Source: DASZVP01 sp035546935
Lineage (GTDB): Bacteria > Patescibacteriota > Saccharimonadia > Saccharimonadales > UBA4665
Direction: 5' to 3'
DNA length: 64,000 nucleotides
NCBI GenBank assembly: GCA_035546935.1
Contig: DASZVP010000002.1
Span: 310,001-374,000 of the forward strand
The translations under genes were made by a program, and so were the position numbers. The notes below the pieces were generated by a model. That model was not told the origin of the DNA and made no database searches. It was given only the letters and a program-made list of their open reading frames with translations. Shown piece after piece: positions 34,128-42,814 of this stretch. How positions within the stretch are numbered: the first letter of the stretch is position 1; the number at the start of each line of letters is the position of its first letter.

Positions 34128-35258
34128 TTACTGGTTGGTCGCCTGGCCCAAGTAGTCCTGCTGTAGCGCCAGCGGCTGGTTGTTGAGCTGCACAAAGAAG
34201 GCGCCGATCATGACCGCAATCAGAAAGGCGCGGGCTATGGCCAGGGTCTTAAGCTGAAAGGCCACCAGATACCAGGCAATAAACAGCAAAAAGGGTGCCG
34301 CTGCAACGGATAGATAACTTGTTAAGAATAACGGCTTAATACCGATCCAAGCGGCGATGAACATGGTGATCATAGGTGTTAGGCCGGCCCAAAGTGCATA
34401 CTGAACGCCCACGTTAGGCCTGACGTATTTTTGAATTGCCAACAGGCCCAAAACTACCAGGAGCGGCCAGAAGGCAATAATCAAAGTAGTGGTCAAAACA
34501 GATTGAAAGCCAAATATAAACTGTACGTACAATATAAAGGCGTTGGTAGCTGACGGCTTGCCCGTGAAGGGCAGGTAATGCCAAAAAATGCTGTGGGCCA
34601 GACTATAGTGCAGCCAGAGCAGAAAGGCCACGGCAAAAAGCACCTGGCAACCCACAAGCAGCCACAACCGTTCCGATTCATACTGATGAAATTTGACAAG
34701 GAAGAAAATCAGCTGCAGCAGCAAGATCACGGCGAAAAAGTAGTGCACTCCTAGTCCGAGCAGCCCTGTTAGCGCGTAACCAACCCAGTCCCGCGAGCGG
34801 GCCCGTTGCAGTATGGCGTCGAAAAAGTACTGATTGATCAGGCCCACAAGCAGCAGCAGTCCGTACATCGTGGCGCGGCTGTTATACCAGATAATGAACG
34901 GCGAAACTGCTAACAATATTGCCGCTAACCGGCCTACGGCAGGCTCACCCGACATTCGTCGGCCCACAACAAAAGCGGCCAGCACAGACAGCAGCAAAAA
35001 TATTAACGACAGCGAGCGCGCCGCATACAGGCTGATGTTTCCAAGCATGGCCGTATAACCATGCAGTAACAGATAATATAGCGGCATGGGATCGTCGGGC
35101 GAGCCTTCGGCGGCCAGATGGACAGGCTGGGCGGCTAAATGCAAGTTATATTGTTCCTGATAATTTTGACCGCTGTGCAAAAGCACTAGCCATAAAACGG
35201 TTGCTGCGGCCAAAGCAAGTACTAGGGTGACAAATGTTCGTTCACCTTCCTGTTTCAT
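34128..35258 (-). CDS. Polytopic membrane protein, GT39/PMT-like glycosyltransferase
   Basis: 376 residues from ATG 35258, chosen because GAGGAGG lies 6 nt upstream; it sits inside the end of the GT2 gene (17-nt overlap). About 10 membrane helices. An early loop 'QPVHLAAEGSPDDPMPLYYLLLHGYTAMLGNISLYAARSLSLIF' and 'VGRRMSGEPAVGRLAAILLAVSPFIIWYNSRATMYGLLLL' match the GT-C fold of the dolichyl-phosphate-mannose mannosyltransferase type. It would use a lipid-linked sugar outside the membrane. Context with a polysaccharide synthase and GH8 suggests a role in the same surface glycan. Confidence 0.75.
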   Translation of the reverse strand: MKQEGERTFVTLVLALAAATVLWLVLLHSGQNYQEQYNLHLAAQPVHLAAEGSPDDPMPLYYLLLHGYTAMLGNISLYAARSLSLIFLLLSVLAAFVVGRRMSGEPAVGRLAAILLAVSPFIIWYNSRATMYGLLLLVGLINQYFFDAILQRARSRDWVGYALTGLLGLGVHYFFAVILLLQLIFFLVKFHQYESERLWLLVGCQVLFAVAFLLWLHYSLAHSIFWHYLPFTGKPSATNAFILYVQFIFGFQSVLTTTLIIAFWPLLVVLGLLAIQKYVRPNVGVQYALWAGLTPMITMFIAAWIGIKPLFLTSYLSVAAAPFLLFIAWYLVAFQLKTLAIARAFLIAVMIGAFFVQLNNQPLALQQDYLGQATNQ

Positions 35259-36777
35259 TGACAACCTCCTCGGCGGGCAGCTCTACATCAGTACCAGGCA
35301 ATTTTTCAGCCAGGCGCTCTGACATAGCGGCGCGAATAAAGGGGACAAACATTACAATGTACAAAATGGCCCATGAGGCGTTGGTAATAAGCGAGCTATT
35401 TATGCCGGTATGTATGGCTGCGTACACCACGCCTATGGCCACAGCAAACATGTAAAGCACGTGCAGGCTAACTAAATGCAGGTAGTTGGCATCGATGCGC
35501 TCTTTGCTGGTGACCTGAAAGCCGCCATCGCGCCGGAACATAGTCGCCAAAAAGGCGCTCACGAAAATTGGCCACGAGGCAATCGAAAAAGCGATAGCCC
35601 GGAAAGAAAACGCAAAATTGCTAAAGATCTGCAGACAGTACAGCGTCAGGAAAATATATGGCACAAAGACTAAACCAATAGTCATGGTAGCTGAAGTAAT
35701 CGGGATCTGGTTAAAGTAAAAATAGAACAGCGGCAGAGCGCCTTCAATGAGAACCACCAGGCCGGTCAAGTAGTAGGTTACTGAAGCCAGATACTGTATT
35801 CGCTGATTTTGGGTCAGTCCTTTGATAAAAATCGGATTAAAACGCCACAAAACCTCCAGGCTGCCGCGGGCCCAGCGATACTGCTGTTTCCAAAATTCAC
35901 CGAGATCCTCTGGCGCCATACCGTGCGCGACAATCAGCGGCACATACACCGAGCGCCAGCCCCGGGAGTGCAGCAAGAGTGAAGTCAGCAGGTCTTCGGT
36001 GATGCTGCCGGCGTTCATGCCGCCAACCTCATTTAATGCTTTACGGCGGAGAATCATATTGGTGCCGCACATGAATAGCGCGTTAGTATGATCTTTACCG
36101 CGGCAAATTGGTCCGAAAAAAAGCGTTTGTTGCTGCCAGGCAGCATTTGCTACATAACTTTCACCGTGGTTGGCATAATACTGCGGTGCTTGCACGAAAG
36201 CGACCCGTTCATCGCCAAAAAAGCCAACCAAGCGTTTTAAGAAATAACGGCGCGGCACATGGTCGCAGTCTAAAATAGCCACAAAGGGTGCCTTGGTGAG
36301 TTTCAGGGCGTGGTTAATATTGCCGGCCTTCGCCCCACCCGGTTTTTTGCGGGTGATGCACTGTACGCGGTGGTCGTAGCGGCGGGCAATCGACTCAATG
36401 GCTTCCCAGTTATCTTTATTGGCGACAAAGCCGTCATTAAGGATATAAACGCGGAAATTTGGGTAGTCCATACGTGCCGCGGCTGCCACAGTTTTGGCAA
36501 CGACATCGATCGGCTCACCGGCAACGGTAATGTAAACGTCGACAGCCGGCTGAAAAGTGCGGTCAAAATAGTGTTTAATGCGAGGTTCCCAGGCGACGTG
36601 AATCAGAGTCAACAGTTGCCAGAGATGGAAAACTTCACCTAATATAAGGCCCAGATACAGATAAATATTGCCGCGCTGGAAAAACACAAATAATCCAACG
36701 AAATACAGCACCGCCAACAACATATTAATGACCAGCAGCCGCTTGGCGACAATTGGTTTGAGAAATGGAGCGATCAC
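35242..36777 (-). CDS. Processive GT2 synthase (cellulose-synthase-like)
   Basis: 511 residues from GTG 36777 (GGAGG upstream; overlaps the GH8 stop by 4 nt). Two N-terminal helices, a GT2 domain and about 5-6 C-terminal helices. Catalytic set: 'VDVYITVAGEP', 'VAILDCDHVPRR' (DxD), 'NAGSITEDLLTSLLLHSRGWRS' (TED) and 'QQYRWARGSLEVLWR' (QxxRW), i.e. a processive beta-glycan synthase that extrudes its product. The PilZ c-di-GMP domain of bacterial BcsA is missing, so regulation must differ. The product may be a beta-glucan but is not determined by sequence. Confidence 0.92.
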   Translation of the reverse strand: MIAPFLKPIVAKRLLVINMLLAVLYFVGLFVFFQRGNIYLYLGLILGEVFHLWQLLTLIHVAWEPRIKHYFDRTFQPAVDVYITVAGEPIDVVAKTVAAAARMDYPNFRVYILNDGFVANKDNWEAIESIARRYDHRVQCITRKKPGGAKAGNINHALKLTKAPFVAILDCDHVPRRYFLKRLVGFFGDERVAFVQAPQYYANHGESYVANAAWQQQTLFFGPICRGKDHTNALFMCGTNMILRRKALNEVGGMNAGSITEDLLTSLLLHSRGWRSVYVPLIVAHGMAPEDLGEFWKQQYRWARGSLEVLWRFNPIFIKGLTQNQRIQYLASVTYYLTGLVVLIEGALPLFYFYFNQIPITSATMTIGLVFVPYIFLTLYCLQIFSNFAFSFRAIAFSIASWPIFVSAFLATMFRRDGGFQVTSKERIDANYLHLVSLHVLYMFAVAIGVVYAAIHTGINSSLITNASWAILYIVMFVPFIRAAMSERLAEKLPGTDVELPAEEVVNETGR

Positions 36778-37925
36778 TGTGCGCCTCCAGGAGCAAATTT
36801 GGGCAATCGGTCGGAATAAAGCGCCAGACCAAACCACAGCCAGTTATTTTCGTAATAGCCAACCGTTTGATCAAAACTATGAGTGTGATCGTTATATAGC
36901 AGCTGCATTTTGTGCGTGACAATTGCTTCTGCCAAATCAGGATGAATCACCGTAAAATAACCAAGCGCACCTCCATACATAGCAGGTGATTCGTACTGTA
37001 CGACCACTTGCCCATCATGACTGTAAATGGCGTTGAGGCGGTGGTTATGATTCCAAAACTCAGCTAGCTTGCTAAAGGAGGCCAACATGTTTTTGGCAGC
37101 GGTGTCGTGATTCCATTGGTAATCTAGGGCCACCCGCCAAACTGCGCGGAAGGCGTCATAGCCAAAATTAGTATCGTGACCATTGCTGTTATCGGCGCTT
37201 AAACGGCCAGTTTGAGCATCAATTTTTAGCCAGTCAGGCGGCAAATTAGCACTGCTGTCGGTATCGAGTTGCTGCTGGCTGGCGTCGCGTAGCTCGTTAT
37301 AGCTCTGGTCGGCCAGTTCTCGCCAATCGTCGCCGGCATCCAGTTGCCCAAAAATGCGATAGGCGTAGGGCGCCCAGTATGAAGGATTTAATATTGGCTC
37401 CGAAGCGTCCTTTTCGAGTTGGTCTGCAGTCATATAGGGTTGTCCATTGATGGTCACCACCTCTTGCTGCCAGATAGCCGGAATAATTAATTTTGCTTGG
37501 GCTAGGTAGGCAGCATTATGCCAACGGGAGCCGGCCATGACCAGTGCCAGAGCAATGTCGGTGTCGGCATCGCTGGCGGTATTGTTTGAGCCTGACTCTT
37601 GGCTGAAGCGCCATTTAAACAACTTATCCGGACGCTGCAGGTGTTGCGCCGTCCAGCGCCAGGTCTCGGCAAAGATTTTCGGGTCATTGCTCCACACCGC
37701 TCGCAACATAGTGTAGCCTTGGCCTTCGGAAGTTGTGACATTGCCGTGTGGATCAATTGTTCGGCCGGCGCGCCAGTCATCATTATTATAAGTCTGCCAA
37801 AGTGCGTTGAGCAGCGTTTGCTTGCTGACAGGCGCAGTTGGTCGGTTGGCGCGGATCAAAAAGCCGGCGACAAGCATCACAATAATAATTCCGAAGAGGC
37901 CTAGCAGCCGTAGCCGTCTTTCCAT
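36774..37925 (-). CDS. Glycoside hydrolase family 8 (BcsZ-like)
   Basis: 383 residues with an N-terminal anchor/signal ('LLGLFGIIIVMLVAGFLI', residues 8-25). GH8 signatures: 'VTTSEGQGYTMLRAVWSND' with the catalytic Glu, 'NNTASDADTDIALALVMAG' with the catalytic Asp, and 'DTNFGYDAFRAVWRVALDY'. GH8 enzymes cut beta-1,4-glucans or chitosan and accompany cellulose synthases (BcsZ), where they edit the polymer during export. It is the first gene of a three-gene leftward operon with the synthase and GT-C protein. Confidence 0.93.
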   Translation of the reverse strand: MERRLRLLGLFGIIIVMLVAGFLIRANRPTAPVSKQTLLNALWQTYNNDDWRAGRTIDPHGNVTTSEGQGYTMLRAVWSNDPKIFAETWRWTAQHLQRPDKLFKWRFSQESGSNNTASDADTDIALALVMAGSRWHNAAYLAQAKLIIPAIWQQEVVTINGQPYMTADQLEKDASEPILNPSYWAPYAYRIFGQLDAGDDWRELADQSYNELRDASQQQLDTDSSANLPPDWLKIDAQTGRLSADNSNGHDTNFGYDAFRAVWRVALDYQWNHDTAAKNMLASFSKLAEFWNHNHRLNAIYSHDGQVVVQYESPAMYGGALGYFTVIHPDLAEAIVTHKMQLLYNDHTHSFDQTVGYYENNWLWFGLALYSDRLPKFAPGGAQ

Positions 37926-38035
37926 GCGCTGTCATTACTCCCATCTCCGTAAAGCCGAATTACAAGAACACAGAAACACTATAAAAGCTATGGAGCCAAG
38001 CCGCAGTAACTTATATAACAGCCAGAGCAGTCATA

Positions 38036-38064
38036 TTGCTTAAAGCAAGGATAAGATGTATAAT
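38036..38064 (+). promoter_or_regulatory. Promoter of the 38072 gene with palindrome over the -35
   Basis: TTGCTT (38036-38041), 17 nt, TATAAT (38059-38064); the ATG follows 7 nt later, so the mRNA should be leaderless. The -35 lies in the perfect palindrome TTGCTTAAAGCAA (38036-38048), a possible operator. Confidence 0.6.
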
Positions 38065-38071
38065 AATTCGA

Positions 38072-39040
38072 ATGTCTTACGGTGTTGATGACCCGCGCCG
38101 CCTTCTTTCGCGCCGTGTCCAAGATTTTCATGAATCTGATCCGGCTATTCAGGCCGCACTGGCGGGTGAAGAGCGGTTTCCCATTACTGCTGGCCACTTA
38201 GTTTCTACTGCCCTTGAAACTGGCTATTTTAAAGATGTTGACGATTGCCTAGATTACTTCGAACTAGACCGCACCCGCTTGGCTGACCCTGAACCTCTTG
38301 GCTACGAAGAGATTGATCATTTAGAAAATCTTGTCGCGTCTGATGTCGAAGGCTGGGTACGGCCCGAGGCCGAAAAACCGTATATCGCTTGGGCGGCAGC
38401 TGTCGTAGAGGCGTTAACTGTGCCCGAAGAAGACCGTGAAGCTGTTATTGAGCGACTACTAAGCTCTGGCGCTGCTGTTGATCCTGAGTCTGAGGAGCAT
38501 GAGGGTTTTGCCGACCGTTTCGAAAACCGTCACAGCGAATTCGATTTTCACACCGGCAAGCTACAGCTGCAACTATTGCGTGCGGTGCGGTTAGTTTTGC
38601 ATGACGGATTCGCCATTACTGCGACTACCGCTATGAAGAGCTTGCAGGCCAATGGGTTTATTCCTGAGGAAGAAGAACTGCCGTACGGCTGGGGTGATGT
38701 AGGTCGGCATTTGCAGGATGGTTTGGCGTACGCCGCCTATAATGGCATGCGTCGAGAAGTTGAAGATGGCTTGATTGACCCCACGACTACCGAAAACCCC
38801 GACGGCACGCCAACTACCTTTGGCAATCAAATTGACGATTTTTGTTTTGCAGTACTGGAGAATGATCCAGTTATCTTAAGTGCCAAAGATCTGTGGATGT
38901 TTGCCCATTTCTACGCTAGTCCTCGCAAGCTTGAAGCCATCAAGCAGGACCCTAAATACATCGCACTAGTTGGCCTGTTCAAAAACACTGAAGAACGTAT
39001 TGAAGAAGTACAGGCCTTCGTCCGAGGGCTACGTAAATAA
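38072..39040 (+). CDS. Hypothetical protein
   Basis: 322 residues from ATG 38072, at the predicted transcription start. I recognise no family. It is acidic, soluble and mainly helical, without signal peptide, membrane segment or cysteine cluster (one Cys in 'DVDDCLDYF', one in 'DDFCFAVLEN'). Segments such as 'PYIAWAAAVVEALTVPEEDREAVIERLL' and 'ELPYGWGDVGRHLQDGLAYAAYNGMRREVEDGL' suggest a helical bundle. It is transcribed alone, convergent with the GH13 gene. Function unknown. Confidence 0.65.
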   Translation: MSYGVDDPRRLLSRRVQDFHESDPAIQAALAGEERFPITAGHLVSTALETGYFKDVDDCLDYFELDRTRLADPEPLGYEEIDHLENLVASDVEGWVRPEAEKPYIAWAAAVVEALTVPEEDREAVIERLLSSGAAVDPESEEHEGFADRFENRHSEFDFHTGKLQLQLLRAVRLVLHDGFAITATTAMKSLQANGFIPEEEELPYGWGDVGRHLQDGLAYAAYNGMRREVEDGLIDPTTTENPDGTPTTFGNQIDDFCFAVLENDPVILSAKDLWMFAHFYASPRKLEAIKQDPKYIALVGLFKNTEERIEEVQAFVRGLRK

Positions 39041-39041
39041 T

Positions 39042-40805
39042 CTAGCTATCCTGCGATAGAATCAGTGCTGAGTTGGGGGGGATGACCAAGGTGCCATTAC
39101 CGTTGTCGACTACTACGTCAGGCGTATCGATATTTTTAAAGTCGGCGCTGTAGCCTCGCCAGGTGCTGTTGAAACGGACTTTCCAGGTGCCATTGCGGGG
39201 CAGGCCCATGACATACTCTTTGTGGAGATGATTGTTAAAGTTTATGACCACCACCACGTCATCTTGAGGGCCGCCGTTGATCCAGCGATGATAGGCCAGC
39301 ACCTTGTTCTCTTCGTCAACGTGAATGAGATTAATATTGTGGCCAGTTAGCCCGTTGGCGTTGCCATCACTATTTTTGCGCAGAGCAATCAGGTGTTTGT
39401 AGGCCTCGACAATGCCGTGATGATCTTCGGCATTTTGCCAATCGAGCGCTTGCCAGTCATTGAAAGCCCCAGCCTGCATAAATTCCTGGCCTTGGAATAA
39501 CATCGGTATGCCGGGTGCCGTTAAGATAATGGCAGCAGCCAATAGCGATTGTTGGCGCGCGAACAGGCCGTCGGCTTTGCCGGGTGCGATAACCTCATTG
39601 AGTCGCGCCGAACCATTGGCGGCGCTGTCATGCGAATCAGCAAAGACCACTCGCTTGAAGACGTTACCATCAAAGCGGCGAGTCAGCTCGCTGCAAACGC
39701 CGGTAAGATCGATCGAATCTTTATTTAAAGCGCTGCGCAGACTAAACGGGAAGCCCAGCTCCCACTGGGCCGAAAAACCAGCGCCGCCATCTTGAACCGG
39801 TTTCACCAGATACTCATTGTCCCCGACATCTTCAGCGATAGTTATTAGCGAGGGCTTCATTTTGTCGACCAGGTTGTTGATTTCCTGCAGCATGTACCAG
39901 CCCTCGGGCAGGTCAGTGCTGGGGTCGTCATTATGGCCTTTAACATTGCGAATAAAGATCGTGGAGTCCACGCGCAGGCCGTCAACGTGGCAATCAATGG
40001 CCCACATTTTGATGTTGTCCAAGATGTACTGGCGGACTTCCTGCCGGCCATAATCGGGACGAGTGTTGCCCCACGGCGTTTCGGCACGCCAGTCATTATA
40101 GAAGTAGATGCCACCGTAATTGTCGGTGTTCCAGCCGTCAAAACACCAGAGATCCAAGTTAGAGTCTGGGCCAAGGTGGTTATAGACAACGTCTACGATA
40201 ACACCAATGCCGCGCCTGTGGGCTTCGGCCACGAATTTCAGAAAGGCGTAGCGGCCGCCGTACAAGCTTTCAATTGCAAAAATATAATCGGGCGCATAGC
40301 CCCAGCCGCGGTCCATGACCATGCTGCAAATTGGCAACAGCTCAATCATGTTTACGCCCAGCTCGGCTAGATGATTCAACTTGGCGATTACATCTTGAAA
40401 AGTGCCGGTAATGGCCTGGTCCGGTCGATAAAATGTGCCCACATGCAGTTCGTAAATAACTTGCTGCTCAACAGGCGGAGCGGTGAAGTTATCGCCTTGC
40501 CAGTCAAACTCCGGGTCGACAATTACCGAGCTGCCGGCGGTTGTGGTGTAGTGCAGAGCACGCGGATCGTTTCGAACAAAGCGTTCTTCTCCGCGGTGAA
40601 TGACGAATTTGTACTCCTGCCCAACTACAGCATCGGGCAACAAGGTGTACCAGTAACCATCCGGTTCTTTGTCCATGGGCTGTTCTGACCAGTTATTAAA
40701 GGAACCGATCAGCGCCACACTGTCGGCAAAAGGTGCCCAGACCCGGAAAGAAACGCCCTCTTTATGGACGATGGCGCCGACATCTTTTTTATATTTCCCA
40801 CTCAT
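39042..40805 (-). CDS. GH13 alpha-glucan enzyme (branching-enzyme-like)
   Basis: 587 residues. An N-terminal CBM48-type domain ('GVSFRVWAPFADSVALIGSFNNWSEQPM') precedes the GH13 barrel: 'VIVDVVYNHLGPDS' (region I), 'DGLRVDST' (nucleophile Asp), 'LITIAEDVG' (acid/base Glu) and 'VVFADSHDSAAN' (region IV), then a beta C-domain. It acts on alpha-1,4 glucans and is closest in layout to 1,4-alpha-glucan branching enzyme or trehalohydrolase/GlgX-like enzymes. No signal peptide, so cytoplasmic. No other glycogen genes occur in the window. Confidence 0.88.
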   Translation of the reverse strand: MSGKYKKDVGAIVHKEGVSFRVWAPFADSVALIGSFNNWSEQPMDKEPDGYWYTLLPDAVVGQEYKFVIHRGEERFVRNDPRALHYTTTAGSSVIVDPEFDWQGDNFTAPPVEQQVIYELHVGTFYRPDQAITGTFQDVIAKLNHLAELGVNMIELLPICSMVMDRGWGYAPDYIFAIESLYGGRYAFLKFVAEAHRRGIGVIVDVVYNHLGPDSNLDLWCFDGWNTDNYGGIYFYNDWRAETPWGNTRPDYGRQEVRQYILDNIKMWAIDCHVDGLRVDSTIFIRNVKGHNDDPSTDLPEGWYMLQEINNLVDKMKPSLITIAEDVGDNEYLVKPVQDGGAGFSAQWELGFPFSLRSALNKDSIDLTGVCSELTRRFDGNVFKRVVFADSHDSAANGSARLNEVIAPGKADGLFARQQSLLAAAIILTAPGIPMLFQGQEFMQAGAFNDWQALDWQNAEDHHGIVEAYKHLIALRKNSDGNANGLTGHNINLIHVDEENKVLAYHRWINGGPQDDVVVVINFNNHLHKEYVMGLPRNGTWKVRFNSTWRGYSADFKNIDTPDVVVDNGNGTLVIPPNSALILSQDS

Positions 40806-40853
40806 GCTCTCTATATTATGCTTACGGTTACCCGTGAGCGCAATATGTAAGCA

Positions 40854-41567
40854 CTAGCAGGCGACGTCTTGGTCGACCTTGCTCCTCTTGCTGGCGTATT
40901 GCATGAGCAGGCTTGGTCCACCAGTGAATTGGTGGCCGGTACAGTAAGATTGAGCCTGAGCGGCAGTAGTCCAGGTGGTTGCGCCCCAGCTTGGCCAGTT
41001 ATTTTGCCAGCTGCCGGTTACGCTCTGCCATTGTGCAGTGGTGCTGTAAACGCCAACCACCGCAGCGCCGTTAGCGACTAAGGCGTCATATTCGCCCTGA
41101 AGACTTTTCTGATTTTGCTGCACATCTTTATTCCAGGTGTTGCTGGTCTCCACGTCTAGCCACCATTTTGAGCTGCTAACCCCTTGGGAATTAGCATAAC
41201 TGATGGCGTCCTTGGCAGCGTTGTAGCCGTAATTGTAGGCGGCACAGTAGACATCACCGTTACAGCCCACTTGGGCTTGGATGTAATACTGCGAGCTCTT
41301 GCTGGCGTTCAGGCCGGTGTTTACATACAGGCTCACATCTGTAAAATTCTGCGCTTCCGCTGCCATGCAGCCATTATGGCCGTAAACCAGACCGTTGGTA
41401 ACACCCACGATACCAAAGTTAACCACCGGAACTTTGGTGGTGCAGTTCGGATAGCTAATATCGACGCCAGTTGAGCCGGTAGTATAGAAGCTTGATGCCG
41501 CAACCGTCTGCAGAGAAAGCGTCAGCGCGCCCACTAACAGCAAAGGAAATATTAATATTTTTTTCAT
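40854..41567 (-). CDS. Secreted GH25-like protein
   Basis: 237 residues from ATG 41567 (GGGGGTG upstream). Signal peptide 'KKILIFPLLLVGALTLSLQTVAA'. The mature protein begins 'STGVDISYPNC' and contains 'FGIVGVTNG', 'SKWWLDVETSNTWNKDVQQN' and 'AAVVGVYSTTAQWQSVTG', a pattern of the GH25/DUF1906-like TIM barrel. The catalytic DxE-type residues are present as 'WLDVET'. Several cysteines suggest disulfides. It could be a muramidase for self or host peptidoglycan. It is the last chromosomal gene before the island. Confidence 0.75.
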   Translation of the reverse strand: MKKILIFPLLLVGALTLSLQTVAASSFYTTGSTGVDISYPNCTTKVPVVNFGIVGVTNGLVYGHNGCMAAEAQNFTDVSLYVNTGLNASKSSQYYIQAQVGCNGDVYCAAYNYGYNAAKDAISYANSQGVSSSKWWLDVETSNTWNKDVQQNQKSLQGEYDALVANGAAVVGVYSTTAQWQSVTGSWQNNWPSWGATTWTTAAQAQSYCTGHQFTGGPSLLMQYASKRSKVDQDVAC

Positions 41568-41655
41568 AACGTGAGGCACCCCCTTAAAGATATTTTGCAT
41601 TACCTATAGCTTACCATGCGCTCGGGCCACACCGGTTGGGCGGCTATATTGTTGA

Positions 41656-41670
41656 GATGAGGGATGCGAA
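41656..41670 (+). repeat. Candidate left attachment site (attL)
   Basis: GATGAGGGATGCGAA matches GATGAGGGATTCGAA at 54297-54311 in the same orientation, 14 of 15 bases. The right copy lies in the 3' half of tRNA-Gln. The two copies bracket all the AT-rich island genes, including the recombinase. Confidence 0.45.
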
Positions 41671-41716
41671 TCGTTGAACTTTTCGTCAACAGTAAAGCAA
41701 TCACGTTGCATCAGGA

Positions 41717-42151
41717 CTATCTACTTGGCTGGAAGGGTATCAGATTATCATCGAGGAACATCTTAAAAGCAGCAACCATGTCGTCTTTTTGATGGGGCTT
41801 TGATTTTGCAACCAATTTTGCAATCTCATAGAGAGCAATCGGCGAGGCTTTTATCCATTTGCCGTTCTTTGCAAGAAAGTTAAGCATTGTCGTGACGGCT
41901 AGACGCTTATTACCGTTTAAGAACGGATGGTTCTTGGTCATTAAATAGAACAGAATTGCCGCTTTATCTGTAAGCTCTGGCTATGGGTCAAGACCTTCAA
42001 ATGTCAGAAAGGGTTGTTGCAAGCAGCTCTCAAGTTTATCAGGATAGCGAGTTCCGAACTCAGGTATTGGCTCGCTTTGATCAAACCAATCCTTTGCCAG
42101 ACTATGTGCTATATATTCAACCTCACCTACGCTGAGGGGTTGAATATGCAT
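41717..42151 (-). pseudogene. Doc/Fic-type toxin gene with an internal amber codon
   Basis: From ATG 42151 the frame runs 56 codons to TAG (41981-41983) and then continues in frame to TAG at 41717. The downstream part carries the Doc/Fic motif 'NHPFLNGNKRLAVTTML' with the catalytic His and GNKR. The upstream part 'IQPLSVGEVEYIAHSLAKDWF' is also typical of the family. The stop replaces a position that is often Tyr in '..DPYPELTDKAA', so a single base change explains it. Translation could restart at ATG 41940, just before the motif, giving a truncated 74-residue Doc. Doc toxins phosphorylate EF-Tu. One base separates it from the antitoxin gene. Confidence 0.75.
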
Positions 42152-42152
42152 T

Positions 42153-42275
42153 TTACTCCTTAGCTAAAAGTTTGAGTGTTTTGCCATACTTTTTGATAAC
42201 TTTTTTGTTGGCAATATCAATGAAAGCTTTCTGCTCTGCAGTTGCTTTCTTTCGCTTAATAGTTGTGCTTGTCAT
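42153..42275 (-). CDS. Small antitoxin of the Doc-type module
   Basis: A 40-residue lysine-rich protein starting 'MTSTTIKRKKATAEQKAFID' and ending 'VIKKYGKTLKLLAKE'. It matches in size and pattern the short antitoxins that precede 'death on curing' toxins in mobile regions. Its TAA is followed one base later by the toxin ATG, with AAGGAG inside its last codons serving as the toxin's Shine-Dalgarno. It is intact while its toxin carries a premature stop. Confidence 0.7.
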   Translation of the reverse strand: MTSTTIKRKKATAEQKAFIDIANKKVIKKYGKTLKLLAKE

Positions 42276-42413
42276 AGTTCTATTCTGACAGCCTTAATCT
42301 TAAATCGCAAACGCTTATGCTTGGCCAGGATGTGGATTCGCTTTGCTCGGGCAAGCCCCTCGCAAAGTGCCGGGGTCTGCCACTGGCAGACCCGTTCGAA
42401 TCCCAATCGCAGA

Positions 42414-42455
42414 GCCAAACAAAAACCCCAGCTTGCGCTGAGGTCCTTGTTTGGC
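42414..42455 (-). terminator. Long hairpin with GNRA loop and T tract (minus strand)
   Basis: On the minus strand CCTCAGC-GCAA-GCTGGGG (42443-42426) is followed by TTTTTG. The whole is enclosed by a 9-bp inverted repeat, GCCAAACAA (42414-42422) with TTGTTTGGC (42447-42455). It would end leftward transcription before the antitoxin gene. Confidence 0.6.
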
Positions 42456-42801
42456 TGGCCATTATCTCCCAAGTTAAACATCTTTTCATAAACTCACCAA
42501 ACGCACTGACTTATACCTCCTAGGGGCTCAACCTATATAGTTTCGCTATCGGCTTCATGCTTGTAACTCCAGCAGCTACCCCTGTTAATCAAACCCCAAT
42601 ATTGGCCTCTCGTAGCATTACCCTCTTATTGTCCTGCTACACGCACCAATGCTCCGCAGGCGGTGTGCTAGTGGACTGAGATCCGGAGACTCCCAGCCGC
42701 AAAAGATAGAGGGGGGGGTGGGTATCAATGTGCGCTCAACCCTCACTAATACATCCCATCCGAAATTTTTTTAATTTTTCCGAAACATATATAGGTAGGC
42801 C

Positions 42802-42807
42802 TATAAT
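42802..42807 (+). promoter_or_regulatory. -10 box of the defence-like operon
   Basis: A perfect TATAAT ending 7 nt before ATG 42815, in a locally AT-rich stretch. The -35 is poor. The transcript is predicted to be leaderless. Confidence 0.5.
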
Positions 42808-42814
42808 CGACAAT

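Larger units (their letters stand above)
42276..42814. other. Gene-free structured region at the left of the defence-like operon
   Basis: About 540 bp without a convincing gene. It holds a perfect 9-bp hairpin (42373-42381 with 42385-42393), a tRNA T-arm-like stretch GTTCGAATCCC followed by ...GCCA (42394-42416), and a long nested hairpin (42414-42455). The 42456-42720 part is not low-complexity and has no strong ORF; it ends leftward at a good terminator, so it may be a minus-strand non-coding RNA. An eight-G run occurs near 42711. Small ORFs here (for example 42272-42489) are translations of the hairpins. Confidence 0.4.

Noticed and set aside
42373..42416. A tRNA gene or the left attachment site at the GTTCGAATCCC...GCCA sequence
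   Set aside because: The five bases on each side of the T-loop do not pair, no matching 5' acceptor strand or anticodon arm is found, and relative to tRNA-Gln the motif is in the opposite orientation, so it cannot be a direct att repeat.
42272..42489. Small minus-strand ORFs of 69 residues in two frames
   Set aside because: They are translations of the hairpins and T-arm-like sequence, in two frames at once, with no Shine-Dalgarno or domain.
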